A model generated the notes under the pieces. That model saw only the letters and a program-made list of their open reading frames with translations, was not told the DNA's origin and made no database searches. A program made the translations under genes and the position numbers. From positions 1,426,001 to 1,490,000 of the forward strand of contig NZ_JAFBCT010000001.1 of NCBI RefSeq assembly GCF_016907835.1: a stretch of 64,000 bases of DNA, written 5' to 3'. This document shows positions 56,960 through 64,000 of this stretch, in pieces. Source of the DNA: Agromyces cerinus. GTDB taxonomy: Bacteria > Actinomycetota > Actinomycetes > Actinomycetales > Microbacteriaceae. Positions within the stretch are counted from its first letter, which is position 1. Every line of letters begins with the position of its first letter.

Positions 56960-58315
56960 TCAGAGGATCTCGAGGTTGCGCTTCAGCTCGAACGGAGTGA
57001 CCTCCGAGCGGTAGTCGCGCCACTCGGCCCGCTTGTTCGCCAGCACGTAGTTGAACACCTGCTCGCCGAGCGTCTCGGCGACGAGCTCCGACTCCTCCAT
57101 GAGCTGCACCGCGTGATCGAGGCTCGCAGGCAGCGGGTCGTAGCCGAGTGCCCGTCGCTCACGATCGGTCAGCGCCCACACGTCGTCTTCGGCCTCGGGC
57201 GGGAGCTCGTAGCCCTCTTCGATGCCCTTCATGCCCGCAGCCAGGAGCAGCGAGAACGCGAGGTAGGGGTTCGCCGCCGAATCGATCGCACGGTACTCGA
57301 CGCGAGCGCTCTGCCCCTTGCCGGGCTTGTACAACGGCACCCGCACGAGCGCCGAACGGTTGTTGTGCCCCCAGCAGACGAAGCTGGGCGCCTCGGCGAG
57401 CTTGTCGGGTCCGACGCCGCCCCACAGACGCTTGTACGAGTTCACGAACTGGTTGGTGACGGCCGTGATCTCGGGAGCGTGGGTCAGCAGTCCGGCGATG
57501 AACTGCCGGCCGACCTTGGAGAGCTGGTACTGCGCTCCGGCCTCGTAGAAGGCGTTGGCATCGCCCTCGAAGAGCGACATGTGGGTGTGCATGCCGCTGC
57601 CGGGCTGACCGGAGAACGGCTTCGGCATGAACGTCGCGTACACGCCCTGCTCGATCGCGACCTCTTTGATCACGGTGCGGAACGTCATGATGTTGTCGGC
57701 GGTGGTCAGCGCATCGGCGTACCGCAGGTCGATCTCGTTCTGACCGGGGCCCGCCTCGTGGTGGCTGAACTCGACCGAGATGCCCAGGTCTTCGAGCATG
57801 CGCACCGAACGACGACGGAAGTCGTGGGCGGTGCCGCCCGGGACGTTGTCGAAGTAGCCGGCGGAGTCGACGGGCTCGGGGCCCGAGGCGCCGTACTTCG
57901 ACGACTTGAGCAGGTAGAACTCGATCTCGGGGTGCGTGTAGAAGGTGAAGCCGCGATCGGCCGCACGCGCGAGGGTGCGCTTCAGCACGTTGCGCGGATC
58001 GGAGACCGCCGGCTCGCCGTCGGGCGTCGTGATGTCGCAGAACATGCGCGCGGTGGGGTCGATGTCTCCGCGCCACGGCAACGTCTGGAACGTCGTCGGA
58101 TCGGGGTACGCGAGCAGGTCGGACTCGAACGTGCGGCTGAGGCCCTCGATCGCCGAGCCGTCGAAGCCGATGCCCTCGGTGAACGCACCCTCGACCTCGG
58201 CCGGCGCGATCGCCACCGACTTCAGGGTTCCGACCACGTCGGTGAACCAGAGCCTGACGAACTTGACCCCTCGCTCCTCGATCGTGCGAAGAACGAAGTC
58301 GCGCTGCTTATCCAT
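56960..58315 (-). CDS. glnA2: Glutamine synthetase, GlnA2 type
   Basis: A 451-residue type I GS paralogue, first gene of the glnA2-glnE operon. It has [40 protein letters not shown], the ATP-site [18 protein letters not shown] and [29 protein letters not shown], near the position of the GSI adenylylation loop, is characteristic of the GlnA2 group in mycobacteria and streptomycetes, where it is not the major synthetase. It is shorter than GlnA by the usual ~25-residue insertion. GAGAGGG precedes the ATG at 58315. Confidence 0.95.
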   Translation of the reverse strand: MDKQRDFVLRTIEERGVKFVRLWFTDVVGTLKSVAIAPAEVEGAFTEGIGFDGSAIEGLSRTFESDLLAYPDPTTFQTLPWRGDIDPTARMFCDITTPDGEPAVSDPRNVLKRTLARAADRGFTFYTHPEIEFYLLKSSKYGASGPEPVDSAGYFDNVPGGTAHDFRRRSVRMLEDLGISVEFSHHEAGPGQNEIDLRYADALTTADNIMTFRTVIKEVAIEQGVYATFMPKPFSGQPGSGMHTHMSLFEGDANAFYEAGAQYQLSKVGRQFIAGLLTHAPEITAVTNQFVNSYKRLWGGVGPDKLAEAPSFVCWGHNNRSALVRVPLYKPGKGQSARVEYRAIDSAANPYLAFSLLLAAGMKGIEEGYELPPEAEDDVWALTDRERRALGYDPLPASLDHAVQLMEESELVAETLGEQVFNYVLANKRAEWRDYRSEVTPFELKRNLEIL

Positions 58316-58402
58316 CCACACCCTCTCTCGCACCTCTCAGCGTACTGGCTCGCGGTGCTGCCTTGCGCGCGCCCGCGAGGCGGTGACGGATGTCGCGTGT
58401 GC

Positions 58403-58408
58403 CAGACT
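58403..58408 (+). promoter_or_regulatory. -10 element, probable leaderless promoter of panB
   Basis: CAGACT, one mismatch from TANNNT, ends 6 nt before the panB ATG; no ribosome site is present. Confidence 0.35.
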
Positions 58409-58414
58409 TGCCCC

Positions 58415-59299
58415 ATGTCAGGCGAGCCCCAGAACGCAGCATCCGACACGTCGGCCGGCACCGAGCAGAACCCCTACGGCGGTGCCGCCGCGACCGGAGG
58501 GCCGAAGCGCGTGCGCACCCGGCATTTCCAGAACGCGAAGCGCGACGGCATCAAGATCACGGGCCTCACGAGCTACGACCAGCTCACCGCTCGCATCTTC
58601 GACGAGGCCGGCATCGACTTCCTGCTCGTCGGCGACTCGGCCGGCAACAACGTGTTCGGCTACGAGACGACGTTGCCCGTCACCGTCGACGAACTGATCC
58701 CCCTCACGCGCGCAGTCGCCGGTGCGGTCAAACGCGCATTCGTCGTCGCCGACATGCCGTTCGGCTCGTACGAGAACGGCCCCGAAGACGCACTGCACAC
58801 CGCGGTGCGGTTCATGAAGGAGACCGGCGCGCACGCCGTGAAGCTCGAGGGCGGGGAGCGCAGCCACAAGCAGATCCGCCGCATCGTGGGTGCCGGCATC
58901 CCGGTCATGGCGCACATCGGCTACACGCCGCAGAGCGAGCACGGCCTCGGCGGCCATGTCATCCAGGGCCGCGGCGAGGGCGTCAAGCGGCTGCTCGCCG
59001 ACGCCAAGGCCGTGCAGGACGCCGGTGCGTTCGCCGTCGTGCTCGAGATGGTGCCGGCGGATGCCGCGCGGCAGGTCACCGAACTCCTCGACATCCCGAC
59101 CATCAGCGTCGGGGCGGGCCCGCACACCGACGGCCAACTGCTCGTCTGGACCGACTGGGCGGGTCTCACGATCGGTCGCGTGCCGAAGTTCGTGAAGCAG
59201 TACGCCGACCTCTCGGGCATCCTGAGCGCGGCCGCGAAGGAATGGCGCACCGACGTCGAAGCCGGCGTCTACCCGAACTCCGAGCACTCCTACGAGTAG
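58415..59299 (+). CDS. panB: 3-methyl-2-oxobutanoate hydroxymethyltransferase
   Basis: A 294-residue enzyme of pantothenate synthesis, transferring a hydroxymethyl group from methylene-tetrahydrofolate to 2-oxoisovalerate. A disordered N-terminal tail of about 30 residues precedes the barrel: [39 protein letters not shown] (metal Asp), [15 protein letters not shown] (Lys), and [12 protein letters not shown] with the catalytic Glu. The start is ATG 58415, since the much longer frame is antisense of glnA2 and glnE. No other pan gene is adjacent. Confidence 0.95.
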   Translation: MSGEPQNAASDTSAGTEQNPYGGAAATGGPKRVRTRHFQNAKRDGIKITGLTSYDQLTARIFDEAGIDFLLVGDSAGNNVFGYETTLPVTVDELIPLTRAVAGAVKRAFVVADMPFGSYENGPEDALHTAVRFMKETGAHAVKLEGGERSHKQIRRIVGAGIPVMAHIGYTPQSEHGLGGHVIQGRGEGVKRLLADAKAVQDAGAFAVVLEMVPADAARQVTELLDIPTISVGAGPHTDGQLLVWTDWAGLTIGRVPKFVKQYADLSGILSAAAKEWRTDVEAGVYPNSEHSYE

Positions 59300-59311
59300 C
59301 CGCGCTGCCGA

Positions 59312-59350
59312 CTGAGCCCGTCGAAGCCTCGGTCCCGACAGGCTCGGCCA
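59312..59350. repeat. Degenerate copy of the CTTCGACAGGCTCAG palindrome
   Basis: CTGAGCCCGTCGAAG (59312-59326) and CGACAGGCTCGGCCAG (to about 59350) are an imperfect version of the 16006-16046 element. It again lies between convergent genes (panB and the SPOR-like gene) and may terminate both. Confidence 0.65.
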
Positions 59351-59358
59351 GCTGGAGC

Positions 59359-59544
59359 TCAGTCTTCGGCGGCCTCTTCTTCAGCCCACTTGGCGCTGTT
59401 CGCACGCAGGATCTCGAGGGCCCGTTCGGCCTCGGCGCGGGTCTCGAAGGGCCCCACCCGATCGACCGATGGCGACACGAATCCCTGCTCCACCTCACCG
59501 GTGTTCAGGTTGTACCAGAACATGTGCTCGACATCCTCGGCCAT
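59359..59544 (-). CDS. SPOR-domain-like small protein
   Basis: A 61-residue protein recognised as the actinobacterial SPOR-like miniprotein: MFWYNLNTGEVEQGFVSPSV, then DRVGPFETRAEAERALEILR and an acidic tail. SPOR domains bind denuded peptidoglycan, but this form has no signal peptide and is probably cytoplasmic, so its function is open. Its ATG faces that of map across only 11 bp, and a TAGGAT hexamer overlapping the map start codon lies 6 nt upstream, suggesting a leaderless divergent pair. Confidence 0.78.
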   Translation of the reverse strand: MAEDVEHMFWYNLNTGEVEQGFVSPSVDRVGPFETRAEAERALEILRANSAKWAEEEAAED

Positions 59545-59558
59545 AGGCTGATCCTATG
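59542..59558. promoter_or_regulatory. 17-bp bidirectional leaderless promoter (SPOR gene / map)
   Basis: The sequence CATAGGCTGATCCTATG contains both start codons at its ends. On the plus strand TAGGCT (59544-59549) ends 6 nt before the map ATG; on the minus strand TAGGAT (59551-59556) ends 6 nt before the SPOR-like ATG. Each -10 overlaps the other gene's start codon. Confidence 0.6.
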
Positions 59559-60419
59559 CCCAAGGACGCCTCAGGCCACCTGATCCCCGGCCGCCTGTCA
59601 CCGCTCCGAGCGGTGCCCGCCGCCATCCCGCGACCCGAGTACGTGGGCAAGCGCGCGCCGGCGCCGTACTCGAGCGGCGATCGCTACACGACCGAAGAGG
59701 TCGAGCTCGTCCGCGCGGCCGGGCGTGTCGCCGCCGGCGCGATCGAGGCGGCGTCCGCCGCGATCCGCCCCGGCGTCACGACGGACGAGCTCGACCGCAT
59801 CGCGCACGAGTACGTCGTCGCGCACGGCGCCTACCCGTCGACGCTCGGCTACCGGGGCTTCCCGAAGTCGTCGTGCACGTCGGTCAACGAGGTCATCTGC
59901 CACGGCATCCCCGACGACACGGTGCTCGCCGACGGCGACCTCGTGAACATCGACGTCACGGCGTACCTCGACGGGTACCACGGCGACCTCAACCACACGT
60001 TCCTCGTCGGCGAGGCGAGCGAAGCGGCCGCCCAGCTCGTCGAGCGCACCCGTGAGGCGCTGCGCCGCGGCATCCGCGCCGTCGCACCCGGCCGCGAGGT
60101 CAACGTGATCGGCCGGGCGATCGAGGCGTACGCGAAGCGCTTCGGCTACGGGGTCGTGCGCGACTACACGGGCCACGGGGTCGGGCGCGCGTTCCACTCG
60201 GGGCTGATCATCCCCCACTACGACGCCCCCGAGTTCGACACCGTCATGGAGCCGGGCATGATCTTCACGATCGAGCCGATGCTCACCCTCGGCGCCATCG
60301 AATGGGATGTCTGGGCCGACGACTGGACGGTCGTGACGCGTGATCGTTCGCTCACGGCCCAGTTCGAGCACACCCTCGTGGTCACCGAGCGAGGCGCCGA
60401 CATCCTGACGCTCCCCTGA
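59556..60419 (+). CDS. map: Methionine aminopeptidase type I
   Basis: A 287-residue enzyme removing initiator methionine. The dimetal ligands are recognisable: [20 protein letters not shown] (two Asp), [11 protein letters not shown] (His), IFTIEPML (Glu) and the last Glu in AQFEHTLVV. An N-terminal extension of about 40 residues ([20 protein letters not shown]) with a Pro-rich SH3-binding-like segment is typical of one of the two actinobacterial Map paralogues (MapA/MetAP1c type). Leaderless start. ppgK follows 35 nt later with its own -10. Confidence 0.95.
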   Translation: MPKDASGHLIPGRLSPLRAVPAAIPRPEYVGKRAPAPYSSGDRYTTEEVELVRAAGRVAAGAIEAASAAIRPGVTTDELDRIAHEYVVAHGAYPSTLGYRGFPKSSCTSVNEVICHGIPDDTVLADGDLVNIDVTAYLDGYHGDLNHTFLVGEASEAAAQLVERTREALRRGIRAVAPGREVNVIGRAIEAYAKRFGYGVVRDYTGHGVGRAFHSGLIIPHYDAPEFDTVMEPGMIFTIEPMLTLGAIEWDVWADDWTVVTRDRSLTAQFEHTLVVTERGADILTLP

Positions 60420-60441
60420 ACGGCACCCGAACGGCCCGCGA

Positions 60442-60447
60442 TAGTGT
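60442..60447 (+). promoter_or_regulatory. -10 element, probable leaderless promoter of ppgK
   Basis: TAGTGT ends 7 nt before the ATG at 60455. It overlaps an in-frame GTG at 60446, which argues for the ATG as the true start. Confidence 0.45.
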
Positions 60448-60454
60448 GGCCGCT

Positions 60455-61204
60455 ATGGCGACACAGCACGCGATCGGGATCGACATCGGCGGCACGGGCA
60501 TCAAGGGCGCGGTCGTCGACCTCGGCACCGGCCGGCTCGCCTCCGAGCGACGCAAGGTCTCGACGCCCGAAGGAGGCCGCCCCGCCGACATCCTGACTGC
60601 GACCGGTGAACTGCTCGCCGGTCTCTCCGACGAGTTCGGCGACGACCTCCCCCTCGGCGTGTGCTTCCCGGCGATCGTCAAGCACGGCCGCACCCTCTCA
60701 GCGGCCAACATCTCGAAGGAGTGGATCGGCCTGCCCGCCGAGGAGCTCTTCGAAGACGCCTTCGGTCGCGAGATCCACTTCATCAACGACGCGGATGCCG
60801 CCGGCTACGCCGAGTCCCGCTACGGCGCCGCGGTCGACGCCGACGGCCTCGTCATCCTGACGACGCTCGGCACCGGCATCGGCTCCGCGTTCCTCTACGA
60901 CGGCGTGCTCGTGCCGAACACGGAGCTCGGGCACATCGAGCTCGACGGGCGCGAAGCCGAGAAGAACGCCGCGTACTCGGCGATGGAGCGGGAATCGCTC
61001 GACTGGCAGGAGTGGGCCACCCGGCTGCAGCGGTTCTACGCGCACGTCGAGTTCATCTTCTCGCCCGACCTCTTCGTCGTCGGCGGCGGCGTGTCGAAGC
61101 ACCATGAGCAGTTCCTGCCCCTGCTCGACTTGAAGACGCCGATCGTGCCGGCGGCGCACCGCAACAACGCGGGTATCCTCGGCGCGGCGTCGCTCGCGGC
61201 GTAG
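60455..61204 (+). CDS. ppgK: Polyphosphate glucokinase
   Basis: A 249-residue ROK-fold kinase that phosphorylates glucose from polyphosphate or ATP, typical of actinobacteria. Phosphate loop GIDIGGTGIKGAVVDLGTG (residues ~7-25), catalytic Asp in HFINDADAAGYAESRYG, second phosphate loop LTTLGTGIGSAFLYDGVLV, and ELGHIELDGREAEK with substrate-binding residues. The HFINDADAAG version distinguishes PPGK from ATP-only glucokinases. It lies downstream of map with its own leaderless-type promoter. Confidence 0.93.
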   Translation: MATQHAIGIDIGGTGIKGAVVDLGTGRLASERRKVSTPEGGRPADILTATGELLAGLSDEFGDDLPLGVCFPAIVKHGRTLSAANISKEWIGLPAEELFEDAFGREIHFINDADAAGYAESRYGAAVDADGLVILTTLGTGIGSAFLYDGVLVPNTELGHIELDGREAEKNAAYSAMERESLDWQEWATRLQRFYAHVEFIFSPDLFVVGGGVSKHHEQFLPLLDLKTPIVPAAHRNNAGILGAASLAA

Positions 61205-61282
61205 TCGATCGGGTGCGAGCGGTTCGTCGTCGGCCGTGCTAACGTGCCGGTGATCGTGATCGACCGGTTGGAGGTGAGACCC

Positions 61283-61342
61283 ATGAACGCAGTATCCGCA
61301 ATGGGTGCTCCCCCGCAGGCCGCGATCGCGCGACTGACGTAG
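61283..61342 (+). CDS. Possible 19-residue leader peptide
   Basis: A short frame (MNAVSAMGAPPQAAIARLT) with a strong GGAGGTGAG ribosome site 5 nt upstream, 45 nt before the patatin-like gene. Such leader frames can control downstream translation, but the peptide has no obvious regulatory codon run. It could also be the remnant of a shortened gene. The surrounding 183-nt gap holds nothing else recognised. Confidence 0.3.
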   Translation: MNAVSAMGAPPQAAIARLT

Positions 61343-61387
61343 TCGCAACCGGGAGCGCCGCACACGCAATCGCGAAAGGCGACTCCC

Positions 61388-62302
61388 ATGAACACCACAT
61401 CTTCGACGAACCCCTCGAACACCCGGGCCCTGGTGCTCGCCGGCGCCGGAGCGGCAGGCAATGCCTGGCAGCTGGGCCTCATCGCCGGCCTGTGCGACGC
61501 CGGTGTCGATCTCACCTCCGCCGATCTCATCATCGGCACCTCGGCAGGCTCGACGGTGGCTGCCCAGATCACCAGCGGCGCACGGCCCGCCGAGCTCTAC
61601 GCCGCCATCCTCGCCGAGGCGCCCCAGACGCGGCCCGGCACCGGCACCGGCGGATCCGCCGGGAGACGCACGCCATCCCTCTCCGGGCCGAGCTACATGG
61701 AGTGGTCGGACCAGATCATCGCTTCCTCCGCGGGTGCATCCGACATGAGGCGCAGGATGGGCGCTGCGGCGCTCGAACGGGACGCGTCCGACGGCTCGGA
61801 TGCTGCTCGATGGCGCGAGATCGTGGCGGCCCGGCTTCCCAGCCATGACTGGCCGGGCCAGCCCGTGTTCATCACGGCCGTCGAAGCCCGAACCGGGCAA
61901 CCGGTGGTGTTCGACCGCCGGAGCGGCATCGACCTGGTCGACGCCGTCGCCGCCAGCACCTCTGCGATGATCCCGTACCGCATCGGTGAGCGCCGCTACC
62001 TCAACGGCGGCTATCGACGCAGCTCCAACACCGACCTGGCGGCCGGATACGACCGAGTCGTGGTGCTGGAGCCGTTCGGCGGCCGGTCGCGGACCCCGCT
62101 CGAGTGGGGCATGGACCTCGCGACGCAGGTCGACGAGCTGCGCGCAGTGGGAAGCGAGGTCGAGACCGTCTTCCCCGACGCCGGCGCGGGTGACGTGTTC
62201 AATGCCAATGCGCTGGACCCCGCGACCCGTCGGCCGGCAGCGCGAGGAGGTCACGACCAGGGCCTGGCACTCGCTGCGAGTCTCGCCGACTTCTGGCGCT
62301 GA
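61388..62302 (+). CDS. Patatin-like protein with Asn in place of the catalytic Asp
   Basis: A 304-residue patatin-fold protein. The oxyanion loop is LVLAGAGAAGNAWQLGLIAG and the nucleophile motif is GTSAGS (Ser52). The dyad aspartate, normally in DG[GA], is Asn206 in YLNGGYRRSSNTDLAAG; the rest of the block, including NTDLA, is intact. Active patatins are lipid acyl hydrolases with a Ser-Asp dyad, so activity is doubtful or altered. No signal peptide. CGAAAGGCGACTCCC precedes the ATG. It is preceded by a short leader frame and followed by rnpB on the other strand. Confidence 0.8.
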   Translation: MNTTSSTNPSNTRALVLAGAGAAGNAWQLGLIAGLCDAGVDLTSADLIIGTSAGSTVAAQITSGARPAELYAAILAEAPQTRPGTGTGGSAGRRTPSLSGPSYMEWSDQIIASSAGASDMRRRMGAAALERDASDGSDAARWREIVAARLPSHDWPGQPVFITAVEARTGQPVVFDRRSGIDLVDAVAASTSAMIPYRIGERRYLNGGYRRSSNTDLAAGYDRVVVLEPFGGRSRTPLEWGMDLATQVDELRAVGSEVETVFPDAGAGDVFNANALDPATRRPAARGGHDQGLALAASLADFWR

Positions 62303-62357
62303 TCCGCGAACCCGATTCACGGGAGGTGGTGCCGCCGGTCGGTGTGCGAAAGGGTGC

Positions 62358-62738
<381 letters not shown>

Positions 62739-62745
62739 CGATTCG

Positions 62746-62751
62746 AGTCTA
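62746..62751 (-). promoter_or_regulatory. -10 of rnpB
   Basis: TAGACT on the minus strand ends 7 nt before the first base of helix P1, exactly where the rnpB start is expected; the -35 is weak. Confidence 0.5.
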
Positions 62752-62820
62752 CCGTCGCGGCCGAGCCCGGATCGCCGCGGCATCCGGGCCCGTTCGCCGG
62801 TCGTCAGCGCAGAGCGCGGC

Positions 62821-63558
62821 TCAGAGGCCCGACTCGTCGGTCCGCACCAGGATGCGGTCGCACTCGGGGCACAGCACGACCTCGTCGGGGGCTGCACGGC
62901 GCACCGACTCGAGGTCGGAACCCGTGAGCGTGATGCCGCAGCCACCGCACGTGCGCGCTTGCAGGAGGGCCGCGCCGACTCCCCCGCCGCGCACGCGGCG
63001 CTGCTCGTAGAACGCGAGCAGCGGCTCGGCCACGCCCTCGGCGACGACCGCCCGATCGCGTTCGGTCTGCTCGCGCTCGACCCCGAGGCCGCCTGCGGCC
63101 TCGTCACGCTCGGCCTCGAGGGCGGCGACCTCGGTGACGATCGCGTCGCGCTGCAGGTCGATGCTGGAGAGGGCCACGTCCGCCTCCTCGACGCGCTCCA
63201 TGACGACGAGCTCCTGCTCTTCGAGGTCGTTCAGCCTGCGCCGGAGCGAGACCAGCTCGGCCTCGAGCGCCGAGACGTCCTTCACCGATGAGGTGTGCTG
63301 GAGGCGCTCGCTGTCACGCGCGATGCGCGCTTCGACGACGGCGACGTCGGACTCCAGGCGCTTCAGCTCGACGCGTGCGTCCTCGAGGGTGCCGAGAGCC
63401 TCGGCACGCGTGCCGCGCACGGCCTGGTCACGGGCGGCGAACTCGGCGAGCCGGCCTGCCTGCGGCAGCGAGCCGAGCTTGTGCGCGAGCTGCGCGAGGC
63501 GGGTGTCGAGCGACTGGAGCCGCAACAGCTGTTCTTGTTCGGCGGGGCTGGCCTTCAC
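62821..63558 (-). CDS. Coiled-coil protein with C-terminal C4 zinc ribbon (CT398-like)
   Basis: A 245-residue cytosolic protein. About 180 residues of antiparallel coiled coil (LLRLQSLDTRLAQLAHKLGS, LEAELVSLRRRLNDLEEQEL) lead to a zinc ribbon, CGGCGITLTGSDL then VLCPECDRILV, with two C-x2-C pairs. The TCGGCG motif is typical of the DUF164/CT398 family, which associates with nucleic-acid or export machinery in other bacteria; here the role is unknown. GTG 63558 has GAGGAGCACCAC upstream. It follows the Nif3-like gene by 56 nt, a common actinobacterial pair. Confidence 0.87.
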   Translation of the reverse strand: MKASPAEQEQLLRLQSLDTRLAQLAHKLGSLPQAGRLAEFAARDQAVRGTRAEALGTLEDARVELKRLESDVAVVEARIARDSERLQHTSSVKDVSALEAELVSLRRRLNDLEEQELVVMERVEEADVALSSIDLQRDAIVTEVAALEAERDEAAGGLGVEREQTERDRAVVAEGVAEPLLAFYEQRRVRGGGVGAALLQARTCGGCGITLTGSDLESVRRAAPDEVVLCPECDRILVRTDESGL

Positions 63559-63614
63559 GTGGTGCTCCTCGTGGGATCGGGTCGTCGGTGAGGACGGTGG
63601 TCGGGGTTCGCTGT

Positions 63615-64000
63615 TCACTGCACGATCTGGAAATCCCAGGGATCGGTGCGGAGCTCGGAGACGACGACGGAGAGCTCGGGGTGGGCTGCGCGCAGCTGCG
63701 CGGCCGCGACATCGAGCCACAGCCATTCGCTCGCCCAGTGCGAGACGTCGAGCAGCGCAGGGCCGCCCGTGAGCTTCGCCTGCTCGCGTGCCTCCGACGC
63801 CGGGTGATGGCGGAGGTCGGCCGTGATGTACGCGTCGGCGCCGCGGACCGCCGGGTCGCCGAGCAGCGAGTCGCCGGCGCCGCCGCACACGGCGACCGTC
63901 TCGACCGGGTCGTCGAAGCCTCCGGAGGCGCGGACACCGGTCGCCGTCGCGGGGAGGATGTCGGCGAGCACACGGGCGAGGCGGCCCAGGGTCGTGGGCT
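63615..64000 (-). CDS. Nif3-like dinuclear metal centre protein, C-terminal part (partial)
   Basis: The frame enters from the right edge; about 128 C-terminal residues are visible. VAVCGGAGDSLLGDPAVRGA and DAYITADLRHHPASEAREQA match the second half of NIF3/YbgI proteins, and LLDVSHWASEWLWLDVAA holds a late metal-binding His. These hexameric proteins bind two metal ions; the biochemical role is unsettled (GTP cyclohydrolase-like or hydrolase claims exist). It is upstream of the zinc-ribbon gene and probably co-transcribed with it. Confidence 0.88.
   Translation of the reverse strand, partial: PTTLGRLARVLADILPATATGVRASGGFDDPVETVAVCGGAGDSLLGDPAVRGADAYITADLRHHPASEAREQAKLTGGPALLDVSHWASEWLWLDVAAAQLRAAHPELSVVVSELRTDPWDFQIVQ

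Noticed and set aside
54012..57014. A 1000-codon open frame on the plus strand across glnE
   Set aside because: It is exactly antisense to glnE, has low-complexity Arg/Asp/Glu-rich composition and no family signature. High third-position GC leaves the complementary frame free of stops.
56642..58414. Upstream extension of panB (long in-frame open reading frame)
   Set aside because: The extension overlaps glnE and glnA2 in antisense. The PanB family begins near the ATG at 58415, where a -10 hexamer also fits.

Overview
The window is 64 kb of high-GC actinobacterial chromosome. The gene content and order point to the family Microbacteriaceae (Agromyces/Microbacterium-like). The indicators are a bcc-aa3 respiratory branch with the four-subunit actinobacterial oxidase (ctaC, ctaD, ctaF, ctaE and qcrCAB), a maleylpyruvate-isomerase-like DinB protein of the mycothiol type, the order sigA-murT-gatD-(DUF7455)-parE-parC, glnA/glnE/glnA2, lpd-sucB-lipB-lipA, and polyphosphate glucokinase. 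This assignment is inference from content; no rRNA gene is present. No CRISPR array, transposase, prophage or tRNA was recognised, and no gene-free stretch exceeds about 300 bases.

Layout. 1-10.2 kb is accessory: the tail of an ECF sigma factor, a truncated SRPBCC gene, two RibD/DHFR-like reductases, PadR and TetR modules each with inverted-repeat operators, a permease-prefix membrane protein, a 2H phosphoesterase-like protein and several small unknowns, one broken by an in-frame TGA. 10.2-16 kb holds an SDR enzyme, the PEP-dependent dihydroxyacetone kinase operon dhaK-dhaL-dhaM and, divergently, glpF-glpK: a glycerol/dihydroxyacetone island. 16-26.3 kb holds trpD and the respiratory genes (ctaE-qcrC-qcrA-qcrB forward, ctaC-ctaD-ctaF reverse), with a DtxR/IdeR-like box between trpD and ctaE. 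26.4-35 kb holds erpA-type Fe-S insertion, an M20 peptidase, DUF3043, a phosphodiesterase-like protein, topoisomerase IV A, a flavoprotein and a secreted HEIGH-type metalloprotease. The protease lies between the real 3' end of parE and a second, degenerate copy of that 3' end. 35.3-41.1 kb holds parE, a small zinc protein, gatD, murT and sigA. 41.4-50.3 kb holds PAC2, leucyl aminopeptidase, lpd, sucB, a membrane pseudokinase, lipB and lipA. 50.3-64 kb holds DUF4191, a DUF218 protein, RDD, glnA with a textbook GlnR box, glnE, glnA2, panB, a SPOR-like protein, map, ppgK, a patatin-like protein, RNase P RNA (rnpB, minus strand), a coiled-coil zinc-ribbon protein and the C-terminal part of a Nif3-like protein.

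How the genes work together. The Cta/Qcr proteins form the bcc-aa3 supercomplex. GlnA, GlnE and GlnA2 are nitrogen assimilation with adenylylation control. LipB/LipA make the lipoyl cofactor carried by SucB, which Lpd reoxidises. SigA, ParE and ParC are core information genes.

Most notable observations. (1) The MurT/GatD pair keeps its operon and fold signatures, but GatD has no cysteine at all and MurT has no zinc-ribbon cysteines. Microbacteriaceae have B-type peptidoglycan, in which the D-Glu alpha-carboxyl carries the cross-bridge, so the pair may have been repurposed from amidation to bridge-residue ligation. (2) The duplicated parE 3' end flanking the protease suggests an insertion. (3) About sixteen genes have a TANNNT-like -10 hexamer 6-7 nt before the start codon, suggesting leaderless transcription. 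In one case two start codons 11 bp apart share interleaved -10 elements. (4) There is a pseudokinase, and a patatin-like protein whose catalytic Asp is Asn.
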